Shown here: one piece after another, positions 33,916 to 43,311 of the stretch
Position numbering within the stretch: position 1 is the stretch's first letter
How the letters are laid out: each line of letters opens with the position of its first letter
Origin: Paenibacillus sp. FSL R7-0337
Lineage (GTDB): Bacteria > Bacillota > Bacilli > Paenibacillales > Paenibacillaceae
Assembly: GCF_037969875.1 (NCBI RefSeq)
Contig: NZ_CP150218.1
Span: forward strand, 744,001-808,000
DNA: 64,000 nt
Direction of reading: 5' to 3'
Notes under the pieces: model-generated
The model's database searches: none
The model's input: the letters and a program-made list of their open reading frames with translations, nothing else
Told to the model about the DNA's origin: nothing
Position numbers and translations under genes: made by a program

Positions 33916-35259
33916 TTATTTGGCCTTGTCCAGTATGGCGTTAGCACCGGAGATGAACTGTTCGCTTACCTGCGGAATGCCGGCCTGACCGAAGGAGATC
34001 TGCTCGCTGGCACTCTTGAAGTTCTTATCAATCTCCGAGAAGCCCTGCGGGTACGGCGGGTCAATATCACTGGAATGCTTGGAGACCACATCGATAAAAT
34101 CAAAGATTAACTGCTCCTCTGCTGTAAGCGACGGCTTCAGCTGCTCCCGGACTGCGGAATTGACCGGCACTCCCCGTTCAGCCCCCAGAATAGCAGTGCC
34201 TTCCGGGTCATTGACCATGAAGTCGATGAGCTTCGCTACCTCCTTGGGATACTTGGTCTTGGCATTCCCGGAGATGAACTGGCCGGGCTTCAGATATTCG
34301 CCGATCTTCTGCTCGCCTTCCATATGGGGAATCACCTGCATCTTCAGCTTCTGGCTCTGGTCCTTCAGGACATTCTGATAGGTAATCAGCTGGTTGGACC
34401 AGGCGAAATCAAGGGCGGACTGGCCAACGGACAGCGGCCGGGTCTCCAGCGCATTCGTCATCGCGGCAGTCACCTCTGCCGTTGTAGCACCGCCGCTGTC
34501 CCGCAGTCCCTGCCAGTATTTGAACCATTCATCGATGACCTCCTGTGAGACACCAAGTTTGTTCCCGGCGAACAGGCCGCTCCCGTTCTGGCGGACGAAT
34601 ACCTCGAAGATGTTCGTGGTGCCTGAAATATCCGGCGTCCCATAGTAGCCGTCGCCCTTCTTCTTAGCAATCGCATTTGACATCTCCGCAAAATCCTTCC
34701 ACGTCCATGACTCCTGCGGCTCCGCAATTCCCAGCTCCTGAAGCACAGAAGCATTATAGATGACGCCGGGAGCGTTCACTCCAAGGGTAACGGCATACAA
34801 TTTGCTATCAATGCTTCCTGCCGAGAGCATGCTGCTGTCATGGTCCCCGGTCCGCAGCGTTCCATCCTGGGTATAAGGCGTCAGGTCAAGCAAGGTGCCG
34901 CGCTTGGCGTAATCAGACAGGAACGCATAGTCCATCTGAATGATATCCGGAGCATTCGAGCCTGCTACCTGAGTAGACAGCTTATCGAAATAACCGTCCC
35001 AGCCGGAATATTCCGGCTTAATCGTGATGCCCGGATTCTTCTCCTCGAAGCGCTTGATCATCTTGGTGGTCAGATCGTGGCGTGTCTGTGAGCCCCACCA
35101 GGTCATGCGCAGCTCAATTGCAGGTGCCGAACCCTCTGATTTGGAAGAAGCCTTGGCTCCGTCCGGTGCATTCGCACCGCCGGATGAGCATGCAGCCGTA
35201 GTCATCAGCAATATTGAGCTTAGAAGCAGTACAAGTCCTTTGGTCCCCTTGATTGTCAT
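33916..35259 (-). CDS. Extracellular sugar-binding lipoprotein
   Basis: A 447-residue lipoprotein with signal MTIKGTKGLVLLLSS... and lipobox TTAAC (Cys24), then a Gly/Ala/Ser linker and an SBP_bac_1-like fold (ELRMTWWGSQTRHDLT; SGWDGYFDKLSTQVAGSNAP; IIQMDYAFLSDYAKRGTL). First gene of the second transporter operon. GAGGAGGCAACAG precedes ATG 35259; the open frame to 35370 has no site and would destroy the signal peptide. Substrate unknown, likely an oligosaccharide. Confidence 0.92.
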   Translation of the reverse strand: MTIKGTKGLVLLLSSILLMTTAACSSGGANAPDGAKASSKSEGSAPAIELRMTWWGSQTRHDLTTKMIKRFEEKNPGITIKPEYSGWDGYFDKLSTQVAGSNAPDIIQMDYAFLSDYAKRGTLLDLTPYTQDGTLRTGDHDSSMLSAGSIDSKLYAVTLGVNAPGVIYNASVLQELGIAEPQESWTWKDFAEMSNAIAKKKGDGYYGTPDISGTTNIFEVFVRQNGSGLFAGNKLGVSQEVIDEWFKYWQGLRDSGGATTAEVTAAMTNALETRPLSVGQSALDFAWSNQLITYQNVLKDQSQKLKMQVIPHMEGEQKIGEYLKPGQFISGNAKTKYPKEVAKLIDFMVNDPEGTAILGAERGVPVNSAVREQLKPSLTAEEQLIFDFIDVVSKHSSDIDPPYPQGFSEIDKNFKSASEQISFGQAGIPQVSEQFISGANAILDKAK

Positions 35260-35372
35260 CTGTTGCCTCCTCAAATTTGTGAAGTAAGCGGTTACATAAA
35301 TGATTATACGGAACGTCCTGCATAGGGTAAATCCAGAAAAGTAAGGGGTTATATCAAATAAGTAAGACAAAA

Positions 35373-35396
35373 GCCAGCCGGAAGATTCCGGCTGGC
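35373..35396 (-). terminator. Rho-independent terminator of the MFS gene
   Basis: GCCAGCCGGAA / TTCCGGCTGGC with a two-base loop; on the minus strand TTTTGTCTT follows. It lies 50 bases past the MFS stop. Confidence 0.8.
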
Positions 35397-35445
35397 CTGT
35401 TAGTCCTGGTTAGCTCTGTTAAGTATGCATCTATTCCGTAGCAGT

Positions 35446-36663
35446 CTACTCTAGCTCCAGTCCCTTCGTTTCTTTCCCCAGGAACAGTACCGCCAGGGCG
35501 CCGATTACAATGGTAACGAAGAAAATCATGAAGATGGAGCCGATCCCGACTGCCTTGCCGACCATCAGGCCGACCAGCGTAGGAGCAATAATACCGCCAA
35601 TACGTCCAAAGGAGGTGGCGAGTCCCACACCTGTGGAACGGATCTTAGTCGGATACAGCTCAGGCGTATACGCGTACATCCCGCCCCAGGCTCCCAGATT
35701 GAAGAACGACAGGCAGATTCCGGCAGCCATCAGCATGCCCTCGGTCGTTGAATTCCCGAACCAAGCCGCGCTGACGGCTGTCAGCAGCAGGTAGATGACC
35801 AGTACGAATTTGCGGCCGTATTTCTCGATGAAATAGGCGGCGGTGAAGTAACCCGGTAATTGGGCGAGTGTCATGATCAGCACATACTCGAAGCTTTTGA
35901 CCAGACTAAAGCCCTTCAGCACCATCACCGTCGGCAGCCACAGGAACATTCCATAATAAGAGAAGACCACGGTGAACCACAGAATCCACAGCATGATGGT
36001 CGAGCGGCGGTGCTCTGCCGACCAGACTGCCGCTATACGCTTCTTCAACGGCACTGGAGGAGCTTTCTTGATCTCCGCGAACTTCGGTGAGTCATCGATT
36101 GCCCTGCGCAGATAGAGCGCATATAGCGCCGGTACCGCCCCAATGGCGAAGGCGACCCGCCAGCCGTAATCCGGAATGACGAAGTACGCAATCAGCGCCG
36201 ACAGAATCCAGCCGAGCGCCCAGAAACTCTCGAGCAGCACAACAGCCCTGCCTCTTTCCTTAACCGGCATGCTCTCGGATACCAGTGTCGAAGCCACCGG
36301 CAGCTCTCCGCCCAGCCCGAAGCCGGCAATGAAGCGCAGCACGCACAGTACTGCATAGCCTGCGGCGAAGGCCGACAGTCCGCTTGCAATCGAGAAGATC
36401 AGCAGCGTCCAGAGCAGCACTGATTTGCGGCCGAAGCGGTCCGCCATAATCCCGGCTGCAGCTGCACCGACGGCCATCCCCACTGAGTTAATGCTGGTTA
36501 AATAGCCGATCTTTTCCGGTCCCAGCGACCATTCCTTGGCCAGTGCAGCCACGACGAACGAGATCATCCCTACATCCATCGCGTCGAACATCCAGCTTAG
36601 ACCTGCACTGAAGAGCAGCTTCCGCTGCTTCGGATTCTGCAGCAGCGACATTTGATTCCACAT
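35446..36663 (-). CDS. MFS transporter, metabolite:H+ symporter type (NiaP/aromatic acid-like)
   Basis: A 405-residue transporter with 12 predicted helices. The loop 2-3 signature GIMADRFGRKSVLLWTLL, and the family motifs DAMDVGMISFVVAALAKEW near the start and GFGLGGELPVASTLVSES in helix 4-5, match the group that includes NiaP and benzoate/shikimate-type symporters. GAGGGG precedes the ATG by 9 bases. It is a single-gene unit with its own terminator. Substrate is probably a small carboxylate such as nicotinate or an aromatic acid, but this cannot be fixed from sequence. Confidence 0.85.
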   Translation of the reverse strand: MWNQMSLLQNPKQRKLLFSAGLSWMFDAMDVGMISFVVAALAKEWSLGPEKIGYLTSINSVGMAVGAAAAGIMADRFGRKSVLLWTLLIFSIASGLSAFAAGYAVLCVLRFIAGFGLGGELPVASTLVSESMPVKERGRAVVLLESFWALGWILSALIAYFVIPDYGWRVAFAIGAVPALYALYLRRAIDDSPKFAEIKKAPPVPLKKRIAAVWSAEHRRSTIMLWILWFTVVFSYYGMFLWLPTVMVLKGFSLVKSFEYVLIMTLAQLPGYFTAAYFIEKYGRKFVLVIYLLLTAVSAAWFGNSTTEGMLMAAGICLSFFNLGAWGGMYAYTPELYPTKIRSTGVGLATSFGRIGGIIAPTLVGLMVGKAVGIGSIFMIFFVTIVIGALAVLFLGKETKGLELE

Positions 36664-36745
36664 GACTTAAGGCCCCTCTCCCCTGATTCCCGCTAATCCA
36701 ATAATTCCTGAATAGTATCACTTACACATTCTAGAAGCGGATGGT

Positions 36746-37513
36746 TCAAAAATCAAGGAATAACACCGCATTGAAATATTGCCGGGCCATCGCCTGAAAA
36801 TAACAGGTCTGCACCGAGATCGCAGCGATCAGCAGCATATTCTGCACCGCATCCCGCTGCCCTCTGCTCAGGTGGCTGAGCCGCTTCATCATTCCGTCCA
36901 TGGCCGACTTGATTCCGCTGTCCGATCTCCACTGATATTCCTTGGGATTCCCGGTCAAAGCCTGTCCCTCAGCCGGCATCGGGGAACGGCTCTTAATCTC
37001 CTCGAACAGCTCGGCATACCCGTGATACAGCTGGGCTGGCTCCACCAGATCGTCGTCATCACGTTCAGGCGCCAGGAACAGCATACGGAAGAGCTGCCTG
37101 ATGCTCTCGAAATCAAGCGCAGCCTTCAGATCATCTATTATAAATAGAATGGCCGCCTGATTAATGGAGTACTTCTTCCCTTCACGCGGGGACCCGAGAT
37201 ATTCCTTGAAATCCCGCTTCACCCAATTCTGCATAGCAGAGACGGATAACGTGGAATACTCAATCAGTCCGCCAAGCGAAGCAATTTCACCCAGGGACAG
37301 CCCTTTGACACCGCTGCCTTTGATCAGCTTTTGCAGAATCGGGGGGATATCCGTAGACAGAAAAGCGGGCAGACTTGTCCCCTCCCGCACCTCGTCACGG
37401 TGGAACTTCGTCCAGGCTTCCTGCAGAATATGGAGCGGCTTCCGCTCCGAGTTTGGCCCTAGAGACAGTAATAGTCCGGACATCTCTATCCGGCTAAGTG
37501 TAAAAGCTTCCAT
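36746..37513 (-). CDS. DUF1836 domain-containing protein, probable DNA-binding regulator
   Basis: A 255-residue soluble protein of the DUF1836 type. The recognisable core is SVSAMQNWVKRDFKEYLG with REGKKYSINQAAILFIIDDL, a MerR-like helix-turn-helix layout (the second helix and tyrosine-initiated wing). Function is not established; a DNA-binding role is inferred. GGAGGG lies about 9 bases before ATG 37513; the ATG at 37570 has none. It is divergent from the CNNM/CorC gene, and a perfect 15-base palindrome lies between them. Confidence 0.7.
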   Translation of the reverse strand: MEAFTLSRIEMSGLLLSLGPNSERKPLHILQEAWTKFHRDEVREGTSLPAFLSTDIPPILQKLIKGSGVKGLSLGEIASLGGLIEYSTLSVSAMQNWVKRDFKEYLGSPREGKKYSINQAAILFIIDDLKAALDFESIRQLFRMLFLAPERDDDDLVEPAQLYHGYAELFEEIKSRSPMPAEGQALTGNPKEYQWRSDSGIKSAMDGMMKRLSHLSRGQRDAVQNMLLIAAISVQTCYFQAMARQYFNAVLFLDF

Positions 37514-37574
37514 AGCTGGCAACCCTCCACCATTTGATATTTCACTGAAAAGTTCGTACAATAGGTTCATATGA

Positions 37575-37589
37575 ACTCATAATATGAGT
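37575..37589. promoter_or_regulatory. Perfect palindrome between divergent genes, candidate operator
   Basis: ACTCATAATATGAGT is a perfect 15-base palindrome centred in the 115-base region between the divergent DUF1836 gene and the CNNM/CorC gene. Its position suits an operator for the DUF1836 protein; this is inference. Confidence 0.5.
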
Positions 37590-37628
37590 ATAACCTATTT
37601 TAGGGACGAAAGGGATGGTAAAGATTAT

Positions 37629-38951
37629 ATGGGTATAGGACTTAGTTTGACGCTCGTGGCAATTTTGATTATTTTAACCGCATTTTTTGTAGCGACGGAG
37701 TTTGCAGTAGTGAGATTACGGGGAAGCCAGGTCAGCCAAATGGTGCTGGACGGCAAGAAGAACGCACTGGCAGTACAGCGGGTAGCCGCTAACCTGGATG
37801 GATATTTGTCCGCCTGCCAGCTCGGTATCACGATTACTGCACTCGGGATCGGGGCATTGGCAGAGCCTGCTTTTGAGCAGCTGCTCATTCCATTGTTTGA
37901 TCTGGCTGGTGTGAGCCATAACGTTAGTAAGCCCATTGCTTTTGCATTGGCCTTCATTATCGCCACCTTCCTCCACGTCGTGGTCGGAGAGCTTGCACCG
38001 AAGACCGCCGCTATTAATATTCCGGAGAAAATTGGTCAGATTACCGCACCGCTGATTATTTGGTTCTACAGAATATTGTACCCTTTGATTTGGATTATGA
38101 ACGGTTCCGCCAACCTGCTCGTCCGTATGTTCGGCATGAAGCCTGCCAGTGAACACGGCGACGCGCACAGCGAAGACGAGATCCGCCTGATCCTGTCCGA
38201 GAGCTATGAGAGCGGCAAAATCAACAAAGCGGAATACGGTTATGTTAACCGGATTTTCACCTTTGATGAGATGCTCGCCAAAGAAATTATGGTTCCCCGG
38301 ACAGATATGGTATGCCTGTTCACCGATCATTCGCTGCAGGAGAATTTCGATATTATCCGCAAGGAGCAGTATACCCGCTTCCCTGTAGCTGACGGCAGCA
38401 AAGACAATATCATTGGTATGATCAATACCAAGCAGCTCTACCTGCAATACGATAACAATCCTGATTTCGATTTCAAAAGCCTGATCCTGCCTCTAGTGAC
38501 CGTATCGGAAGTTACGCCAGTGAAGACCCTGCTGACCCGTATGCAGAAGGAGCGCGTGCATATCGCCCTGCTGCTGGATGAATACGGCGGCACCTCCGGC
38601 CTGATTACGATTGAGGACATTCTGGAAGAGATCGTCGGTGAGATCCGCGATGAGTTCGACGAGGATGAACGCAGAAATGTAGAGAAGCTGAGCGACACTC
38701 ATTATCTGTTCGACGGCAATGTCTCTCTGCTGGAGGTCAAGGATCTTACGGGACTTGATTTCCATGATGAAGAAGTCACCACAATCGGCGGATGGCTGTA
38801 CAGTCACCTGGAAGAGCCTGTGGTCGGCAAAAGCCATCAATACGAGCATGTCACCCTGACTGTCCGTGAGATGAACCGCCACCGTATCCGCAAGGTGGAG
38901 ATCCTGATCGATCTTCCGGTCACCGAAGATTCGGATGTACACAACGATTAA
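37629..38951 (+). CDS. CNNM/CorC (hemolysin C-like) membrane protein with CBS pair
   Basis: About 440 residues: DUF21/CNNM membrane domain at 1-190 (LTLVAILIILTAFFVATEFA; LGIGALAEPAFEQLL; FLHVVVGELAPKTAAI), a CBS pair (MVPRTDMVCLFTDHSL; HIALLLDEYGGTSGLITIEDI; EIVGEIRDEFDEDE) and a C-terminal CorC/HlyC domain. This family contributes to Mg2+ and Co2+ handling or export; earlier 'hemolysin' names are historical. ATG 37629 opens on the first helix; upstream frame to 37584 is possible but polar and lacks a site. Convergent terminator at 38973-39014. Confidence 0.85.
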   Translation: MGIGLSLTLVAILIILTAFFVATEFAVVRLRGSQVSQMVLDGKKNALAVQRVAANLDGYLSACQLGITITALGIGALAEPAFEQLLIPLFDLAGVSHNVSKPIAFALAFIIATFLHVVVGELAPKTAAINIPEKIGQITAPLIIWFYRILYPLIWIMNGSANLLVRMFGMKPASEHGDAHSEDEIRLILSESYESGKINKAEYGYVNRIFTFDEMLAKEIMVPRTDMVCLFTDHSLQENFDIIRKEQYTRFPVADGSKDNIIGMINTKQLYLQYDNNPDFDFKSLILPLVTVSEVTPVKTLLTRMQKERVHIALLLDEYGGTSGLITIEDILEEIVGEIRDEFDEDERRNVEKLSDTHYLFDGNVSLLEVKDLTGLDFHDEEVTTIGGWLYSHLEEPVVGKSHQYEHVTLTVREMNRHRIRKVEILIDLPVTEDSDVHND

Positions 38952-38972
38952 GGCGTACAGATAAGCTGCAAC

Positions 38973-39014
38973 AAGTAAGGCGCTCCCCTTGAGTTACTGG
39001 GGAGCGCCTTACTT
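38973..39014. terminator. Bidirectional terminator
   Basis: Sixteen-base perfect arms, AAGTAAGGCGCTCCCC and GGGGAGCGCCTTACTT, with a 10-base loop. It lies between the CorC-like gene and the convergent acetyltransferase gene. Confidence 0.85.
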
Positions 39015-39034
39015 CATTCTTATAGTTAATGCAA

Positions 39035-39541
39035 TTAACTATATACTTTACCCATATAGTATTCATCCACCCATTGCCCGTCTACCAGTAGCGATTTTTG
39101 CTTCAAGCCCTCGATTTCAAAGCCCTGCCCCTTATACAGCGCAACCGCCTGTTCATTATGCTGCATCACCGTAAGCTCCAGACGCACCAAGCCGCACTGC
39201 CTGGCCCATTGGTCCATTTCTTTGAACAATGCGCTGCCGATGCCCCTGCCCTGATACTGCTTCAGGATACCGGTAATAATATAAGCACTGTGTCTATTGC
39301 GGCTGAAGCTCCCTCCTTCGACTGACAGGTATCCTGCAAGCTCACCGTCTGCTTCTGCTCCCAGAATAAGCGAGTTCTCCGCTTGATGTAAGCCTCTAAT
39401 CATGTCTTCCACCTGGGGAATGGCGCTCTGCCTCTCGCCCGGGGCCAGGAGCATAAAGGAGGTTTCCCCGTCCAGACGATGCTGGAGGGTCAACAGCGCC
39501 GCTGCATCCCCCGGGAGCAGTTCCCTTAGTTTTACGTTCAT
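39035..39541 (-). CDS. GNAT family N-acetyltransferase
   Basis: A 168-residue acetyltransferase. Motif A is in ILKQYQGRGIGSALFKEMDQ (Q-G-R-G-I-G acetyl-CoA loop) and motif B in LTVMQHNEQAVALYKGQGFE. The ribosome site GGAGGAAAGGG is just upstream of ATG 39541, so the longer frame to 39601 is rejected. Its end, LKQKSLLVDGQWVDEYYMGK, fits GNAT proteins of the type that modify small molecules. Substrate unknown. Confidence 0.85.
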   Translation of the reverse strand: MNVKLRELLPGDAAALLTLQHRLDGETSFMLLAPGERQSAIPQVEDMIRGLHQAENSLILGAEADGELAGYLSVEGGSFSRNRHSAYIITGILKQYQGRGIGSALFKEMDQWARQCGLVRLELTVMQHNEQAVALYKGQGFEIEGLKQKSLLVDGQWVDEYYMGKVYS

Positions 39542-39620
39542 TCCCTTTCCTCCTGCAATAAAGAGCGAATCATATCTTTGTATAATTAACGTGATTAACA
39601 AATATAATTAACCCGATTAA

Positions 39621-39980
39621 CTAAGTGACGGAGCGGCAGATCATCAGCACATTTCCGTCCGGGTCCTTGAAGTTAAACCAATGGTCATTCTCAATATCCG
39701 TAAGGATCTCCGCTCCGCTGGCTTTGACATAATCATAGGCGGCATCGATGTCCTCTGTAAGCAGATGGAAGGTTGGTACCTTCAATACGGCCTCGGCTGT
39801 GAAAATAATGCTGTCCAGCACGATCCCCGGTCCCTGCATCGGCACATCATACAGATGCCCGAATAATACCTCGCCGTCCAGCGGCAGCCCCAGCAGGCTG
39901 CAATACCAGTTTTTGGACCTTTCGATATCACTAACCGGAATGAAGACAGCGCCAACCTGATTGCGTATCGGACTTGTCAC
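39621..39980 (-). CDS. VOC family (glyoxalase/bleomycin-resistance fold) protein
   Basis: A 119-residue single VOC domain with the paired beta-alpha-beta-beta-beta units: VGAVFIPVSDIERSKNWYCSL and FHLLTEDIDAAYDYVKASG ... FKDPDGNVLMICRS. A GTG start at 39980 follows GAGGAGG by 10 bases. Metal ligands of glyoxalase type (His/Glu) are only partly present, so it could be a binding protein or a dioxygenase-like protein. It ends 80 bases before the acetyltransferase start and is probably co-transcribed. Confidence 0.8.
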   Translation of the reverse strand: MTSPIRNQVGAVFIPVSDIERSKNWYCSLLGLPLDGEVLFGHLYDVPMQGPGIVLDSIIFTAEAVLKVPTFHLLTEDIDAAYDYVKASGAEILTDIENDHWFNFKDPDGNVLMICRSVT

Positions 39981-40135
39981 AGCAGTATAGCCTCCTCATA
40001 TAAGTGCAAGTTGTTGAATCCTATAGCCTATAATGATTTCGATAAAATATGTCAATATCCTGCCTGCTTGGTGAAGGGAATAGATGTTATGCTATAATCT
40101 TGTCAGATCCTATCCCTATTGTCAGGAGAATGAAC

Positions 40136-41482
40136 TTGGCTAACCTTTTCTTTGGGCATCTGAAGCTGACGCCGCCCAAAATACTATCTCTCGGCTTTGT
40201 GGTCCTAATCGCTGCCGGAACCCTGCTGTTATCGCTGCCCGCTGCTTCCACCGGCGGAAGAATCTCATTCATTGATGCGCTGTTCATGGCAACCTCGGCG
40301 ACCTGCGTAACCGGTCTTGCCGTTATCGACACGGGAACACAGCTCTCGACCTTCGGACAGATTGTGCTTCTCGTACTGTTCCAGTTCGGCGGTCTCGGCT
40401 TCGTAACGATGGCGACGCTGATCACTCTGGTGCTGAACAAACGAATTTCATTGAAGGAACGCCTCTTGCTACAGGAATCCATGAACCAGAACTCCATGCA
40501 GGGGATCGTCAAGCTGATCCGCCGGGTTCTGATCTATTCCCTGGTGATTCAATTAACCGGGGCCATTCTGCTGGCTGCCCGATTTGTAGTGGATATGCCG
40601 ATAGGCAAAGCAGCTTATTATGGACTTTTCCATAGTATCTCTATCTTCAACAACGCGGGCTTCGATTTGTTCGGCGATATTCACGGGCCGTTCAGCGGCT
40701 TAACCCGCTATGTAGAAGATCCTGTTGTGAATATTACCTCCATGCTGCTGATCTTCCTTGGCGGAATTGGCTTCATCGTCTTATCCGATGTGATTGATTA
40801 TCCTAAGCGCAAGCGGCTGATGCTGCACTCGAAGGTCGTGCTGGCGACCTCAGCCGTGCTGATTCTGGTCGGAGCCATTGTCTTCTTCTGGCTGGAGCTG
40901 AACGCTACACTGAAACCGCTGCATGCCGGAGGCAAGATTATGGCCTCCTTCCTGCAAGCTATTACGCCCCGTTCTGGCGGCGTGACCACCATCGAGATTC
41001 CGCTGCTGCGGGAGTCTACCCAGTTCCTGATGATTCTGCTGATGTTCATCGGGGCGGCTCCCGGATCCACCGGTGGTGGAATCAAGATTACCACCTTTGC
41101 CATTCTGGCCAGCACCGCCTACGCCAAGCTGCGGGGCAAAGAGGATATCGTCATGTTCCGCCACCGGATCTCGAAGGAGAATGTCTACAGAGCCATTACC
41201 ATGACACTGCTCTCACTGATGCTGGTGGTTATCTCCACGATGCTTCTGTCCGTAACAGAGCGCGCAGATTTCCTGAGCGTACTGTTCGAGGCAGTGTCCG
41301 CCTTTGGCACCTCAGGCATCACCATGGGACTGACCACAGAGCTAACCACGATCGGCAAGGTGCTGGTGATCATTCTTATGTTCGTGGGCCGGACCGGGCC
41401 GCTTACCCTGGCCTATGCGCTCAAGCCGAAGAACAGCAAGGAGCTGTACCGTTACCCCGAAGGCAATATCACCATCGGCTAA
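40136..41482 (+). CDS. ktrB: KtrB/TrkH-type potassium transporter membrane subunit
   Basis: About 448 residues with four M1-P-M2 repeats. Selectivity-filter turns: SATCVTGLAV, IFNNAGFDLFG, GAAPGSTGGGIK and SAFGTSGITMGL, each with the conserved glycine. Ends with YRYPEGNITIG, the KtrB C-terminus. It moves K+ (with Na+) and normally needs a KtrA/KtrC RCK subunit, which is not in this window. AGGAG lies 1 base before ATG 40130 but 7 before TTG 40136, so TTG is the likely start; the frame from 40049 lacks support. Confidence 0.9.
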   Translation: MANLFFGHLKLTPPKILSLGFVVLIAAGTLLLSLPAASTGGRISFIDALFMATSATCVTGLAVIDTGTQLSTFGQIVLLVLFQFGGLGFVTMATLITLVLNKRISLKERLLLQESMNQNSMQGIVKLIRRVLIYSLVIQLTGAILLAARFVVDMPIGKAAYYGLFHSISIFNNAGFDLFGDIHGPFSGLTRYVEDPVVNITSMLLIFLGGIGFIVLSDVIDYPKRKRLMLHSKVVLATSAVLILVGAIVFFWLELNATLKPLHAGGKIMASFLQAITPRSGGVTTIEIPLLRESTQFLMILLMFIGAAPGSTGGGIKITTFAILASTAYAKLRGKEDIVMFRHRISKENVYRAITMTLLSLMLVVISTMLLSVTERADFLSVLFEAVSAFGTSGITMGLTTELTTIGKVLVIILMFVGRTGPLTLAYALKPKNSKELYRYPEGNITIG

Positions 41483-41498
41483 GGGACGGTAACTATTG

Positions 41499-41555
41499 AA
41501 AAAATGCGACCCTGCTCGTCCAAGGCAATCTGCCGGGACGGGGGTCGCATTTTTA
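41499..41555. terminator. Bidirectional terminator with A/T flanks
   Basis: AAAAATGCGACCC and GGGTCGCATTTTT form a stem with T runs on both strands, between ktrB and the convergent small gene. Confidence 0.9.
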
Positions 41556-41570
41556 TATCCGCAAGTAAGC

Positions 41571-41852
41571 TTAAGCTTCCTCTTCCGGGATCTCCTGGGT
41601 ATCCAGCGCTGCATCCAGCAGCTGATTGTACAGATCATCGTCATTCTCCAGCAGCGCATCCACTTCCAGGAACTGCTCCTCACTCCCCGGCTCACCGGCG
41701 AAGCTCAGGCTGTAATCCCATTCGGTTCCACGGGAACTGTAGAAAGTAATCTCATAAGGGGAACGGTGATTCTCTAATGTAAATACCGTTCTCCCCACAA
41801 AACTTCTATCCTCTACCCGTTTCATTTCTGCTTTGGTGATTTCCAGGTTCAT
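41571..41852 (-). CDS. Small acidic hypothetical protein
   Basis: A 93-residue acidic soluble protein (net charge strongly negative; C-terminus EIPEEEA). It has a beta-rich start (VFTLENHRSPYEITFYSSRG, WDYSLSF) and an acidic helical end. I do not recognise it. AAGGAAAGAGG immediately precedes the ATG. It shares the bidirectional terminator with ktrB. No domain or partner is evident. Confidence 0.6.
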   Translation of the reverse strand: MNLEITKAEMKRVEDRSFVGRTVFTLENHRSPYEITFYSSRGTEWDYSLSFAGEPGSEEQFLEVDALLENDDDLYNQLLDAALDTQEIPEEEA

Positions 41853-42020
41853 CCTCTTTCCTTCCTTTCATCTGATCATGCCCACAATATCCAGTATAAC
41901 ATTGATATGTCAGCAATTCTCTTTCCTTTTGCGCTGTAATTGACTTTTTTCATCCGGCGGTTAATAATTTAGTACAATGCTTATATAGAGCTAAAAATAA
42001 TGGTAATGGAGGAAATGTCA

Positions 42021-43259
42021 ATGACTGAAACAGAGCTTCAGGACAAGCTAAGTAAATACGCTGATTTAGCAGTACAAATCGGTGTGAATGTTCAGCCGGG
42101 ACAAATCCTGGTCGTGAACGCCCCGATCACTGCAGCCGAGTTCGTCCGCCTGATTACGGCCAAGGCGTATGCCATCGGCGCCAGCCAGGTTAAGGTGAAC
42201 TGGAGTGACGAGTTCATCACCCGCCAGCAGTTCGAACATGCCGCACCCGAAGTATTTACCAAGGCCCCAACCTGGTTTGCCGGTGAAATGACCGAGTTTG
42301 CCGAGAACGGAGCCGCCTTCTTGTCGGTCATTGCCGAGAACCCGGATGCCCTCAAAGGCATTGATCCTGAGCGGATTGCGAACTTCCAGAAGACCCGGGG
42401 CGCAGCGCTTACGAAATACCGTGAATTGCAGATGTCCGACAAGGTTAGCTGGAGCATTGTAGCGATCCCGTCCCAGCCTTGGGCAGACAAAGTCTTCCCT
42501 GAAGTCCCTGCTGACCAGCGTGTAGACAAGCTGTGGGAGGCCATCTTCCATACTGTCCGTCTGGACCGTGAGGACCCTGTTGCCGCCTGGCAGGAGCATC
42601 TCGACACACTTGAGTCGAAGGCAAATGTTCTTAACGCGAAAAAGTACGCCAGCCTGCATTACATAGCACCTGGAACTGACCTTAGCATTGAACTGCCTGA
42701 AGGCCATTTATGGGCGCAAGGGGACAGCATCAATGCCAAAGGTCATTCTTTTGTCGCCAACATGCCGACGGAAGAAGTGTTCACAGCTCCGCTGAAAACC
42801 GGCGTGAATGGTACGGTCCGCAGTACGAAGCCGCTTAGCTACGGCGGGAATGTGATTGATGGCTTCTCGATCACTTTTGAGCAAGGCCGGATTACCAGTG
42901 TAAGCGCTGAGCAGGGCCAGGAAGCTCTCGAATATCTGATCAGCCTGGACGAAGGTGCCAAATATCTGGGGGAAGTCGCACTGGTGCCGCATAAGTCGCC
43001 GATCTCGGAATCAGGCATTCTCTACTTCAATACCTTGTTCGACGAGAATGCCTCCAACCATCTGGCTATCGGCACCGCCTATGCCTTCTGTCTGGAAGGC
43101 GGCAAAGAAATGAACCAGGATGAACTGACCGCCCGCGGCCTCAACAACAGTGTGACTCACGTTGACTTCATGATCGGCTCAGCCGAGATGGATATCTACG
43201 GAATTACCGCTGATGGTACGCGCGAGCCGGTCTTCCAGAAGGGCAACTGGGCCTTTTAA
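42021..43259 (+). CDS. ampS: M29 family aminopeptidase (AmpS/PepS type)
   Basis: A 412-residue metallo-aminopeptidase. Family features: KYADLAVQIGVNVQPGQILV start, VKVNWSDEF, the metal-binding ladder in the second half (HSFVANMPTEEVFTAP with two acidic ligands, SESGILYFNTLFDENAS, HLAIGTAYAF) and VTHVDFMIGSAEMDI (His-x-Asp). GGAGG sits 8 bases before ATG 42021; the earlier ATG at 42000 is unsupported. It removes N-terminal residues from peptides in the cytoplasm. A tandem paralogue follows. Confidence 0.9.
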   Translation: MTETELQDKLSKYADLAVQIGVNVQPGQILVVNAPITAAEFVRLITAKAYAIGASQVKVNWSDEFITRQQFEHAAPEVFTKAPTWFAGEMTEFAENGAAFLSVIAENPDALKGIDPERIANFQKTRGAALTKYRELQMSDKVSWSIVAIPSQPWADKVFPEVPADQRVDKLWEAIFHTVRLDREDPVAAWQEHLDTLESKANVLNAKKYASLHYIAPGTDLSIELPEGHLWAQGDSINAKGHSFVANMPTEEVFTAPLKTGVNGTVRSTKPLSYGGNVIDGFSITFEQGRITSVSAEQGQEALEYLISLDEGAKYLGEVALVPHKSPISESGILYFNTLFDENASNHLAIGTAYAFCLEGGKEMNQDELTARGLNNSVTHVDFMIGSAEMDIYGITADGTREPVFQKGNWAF

Positions 43260-43311
43260 ACCCCCTTATAGACTAATGCATTTCATTAGATAACGAATGG
43301 AGCTGAAGCTA

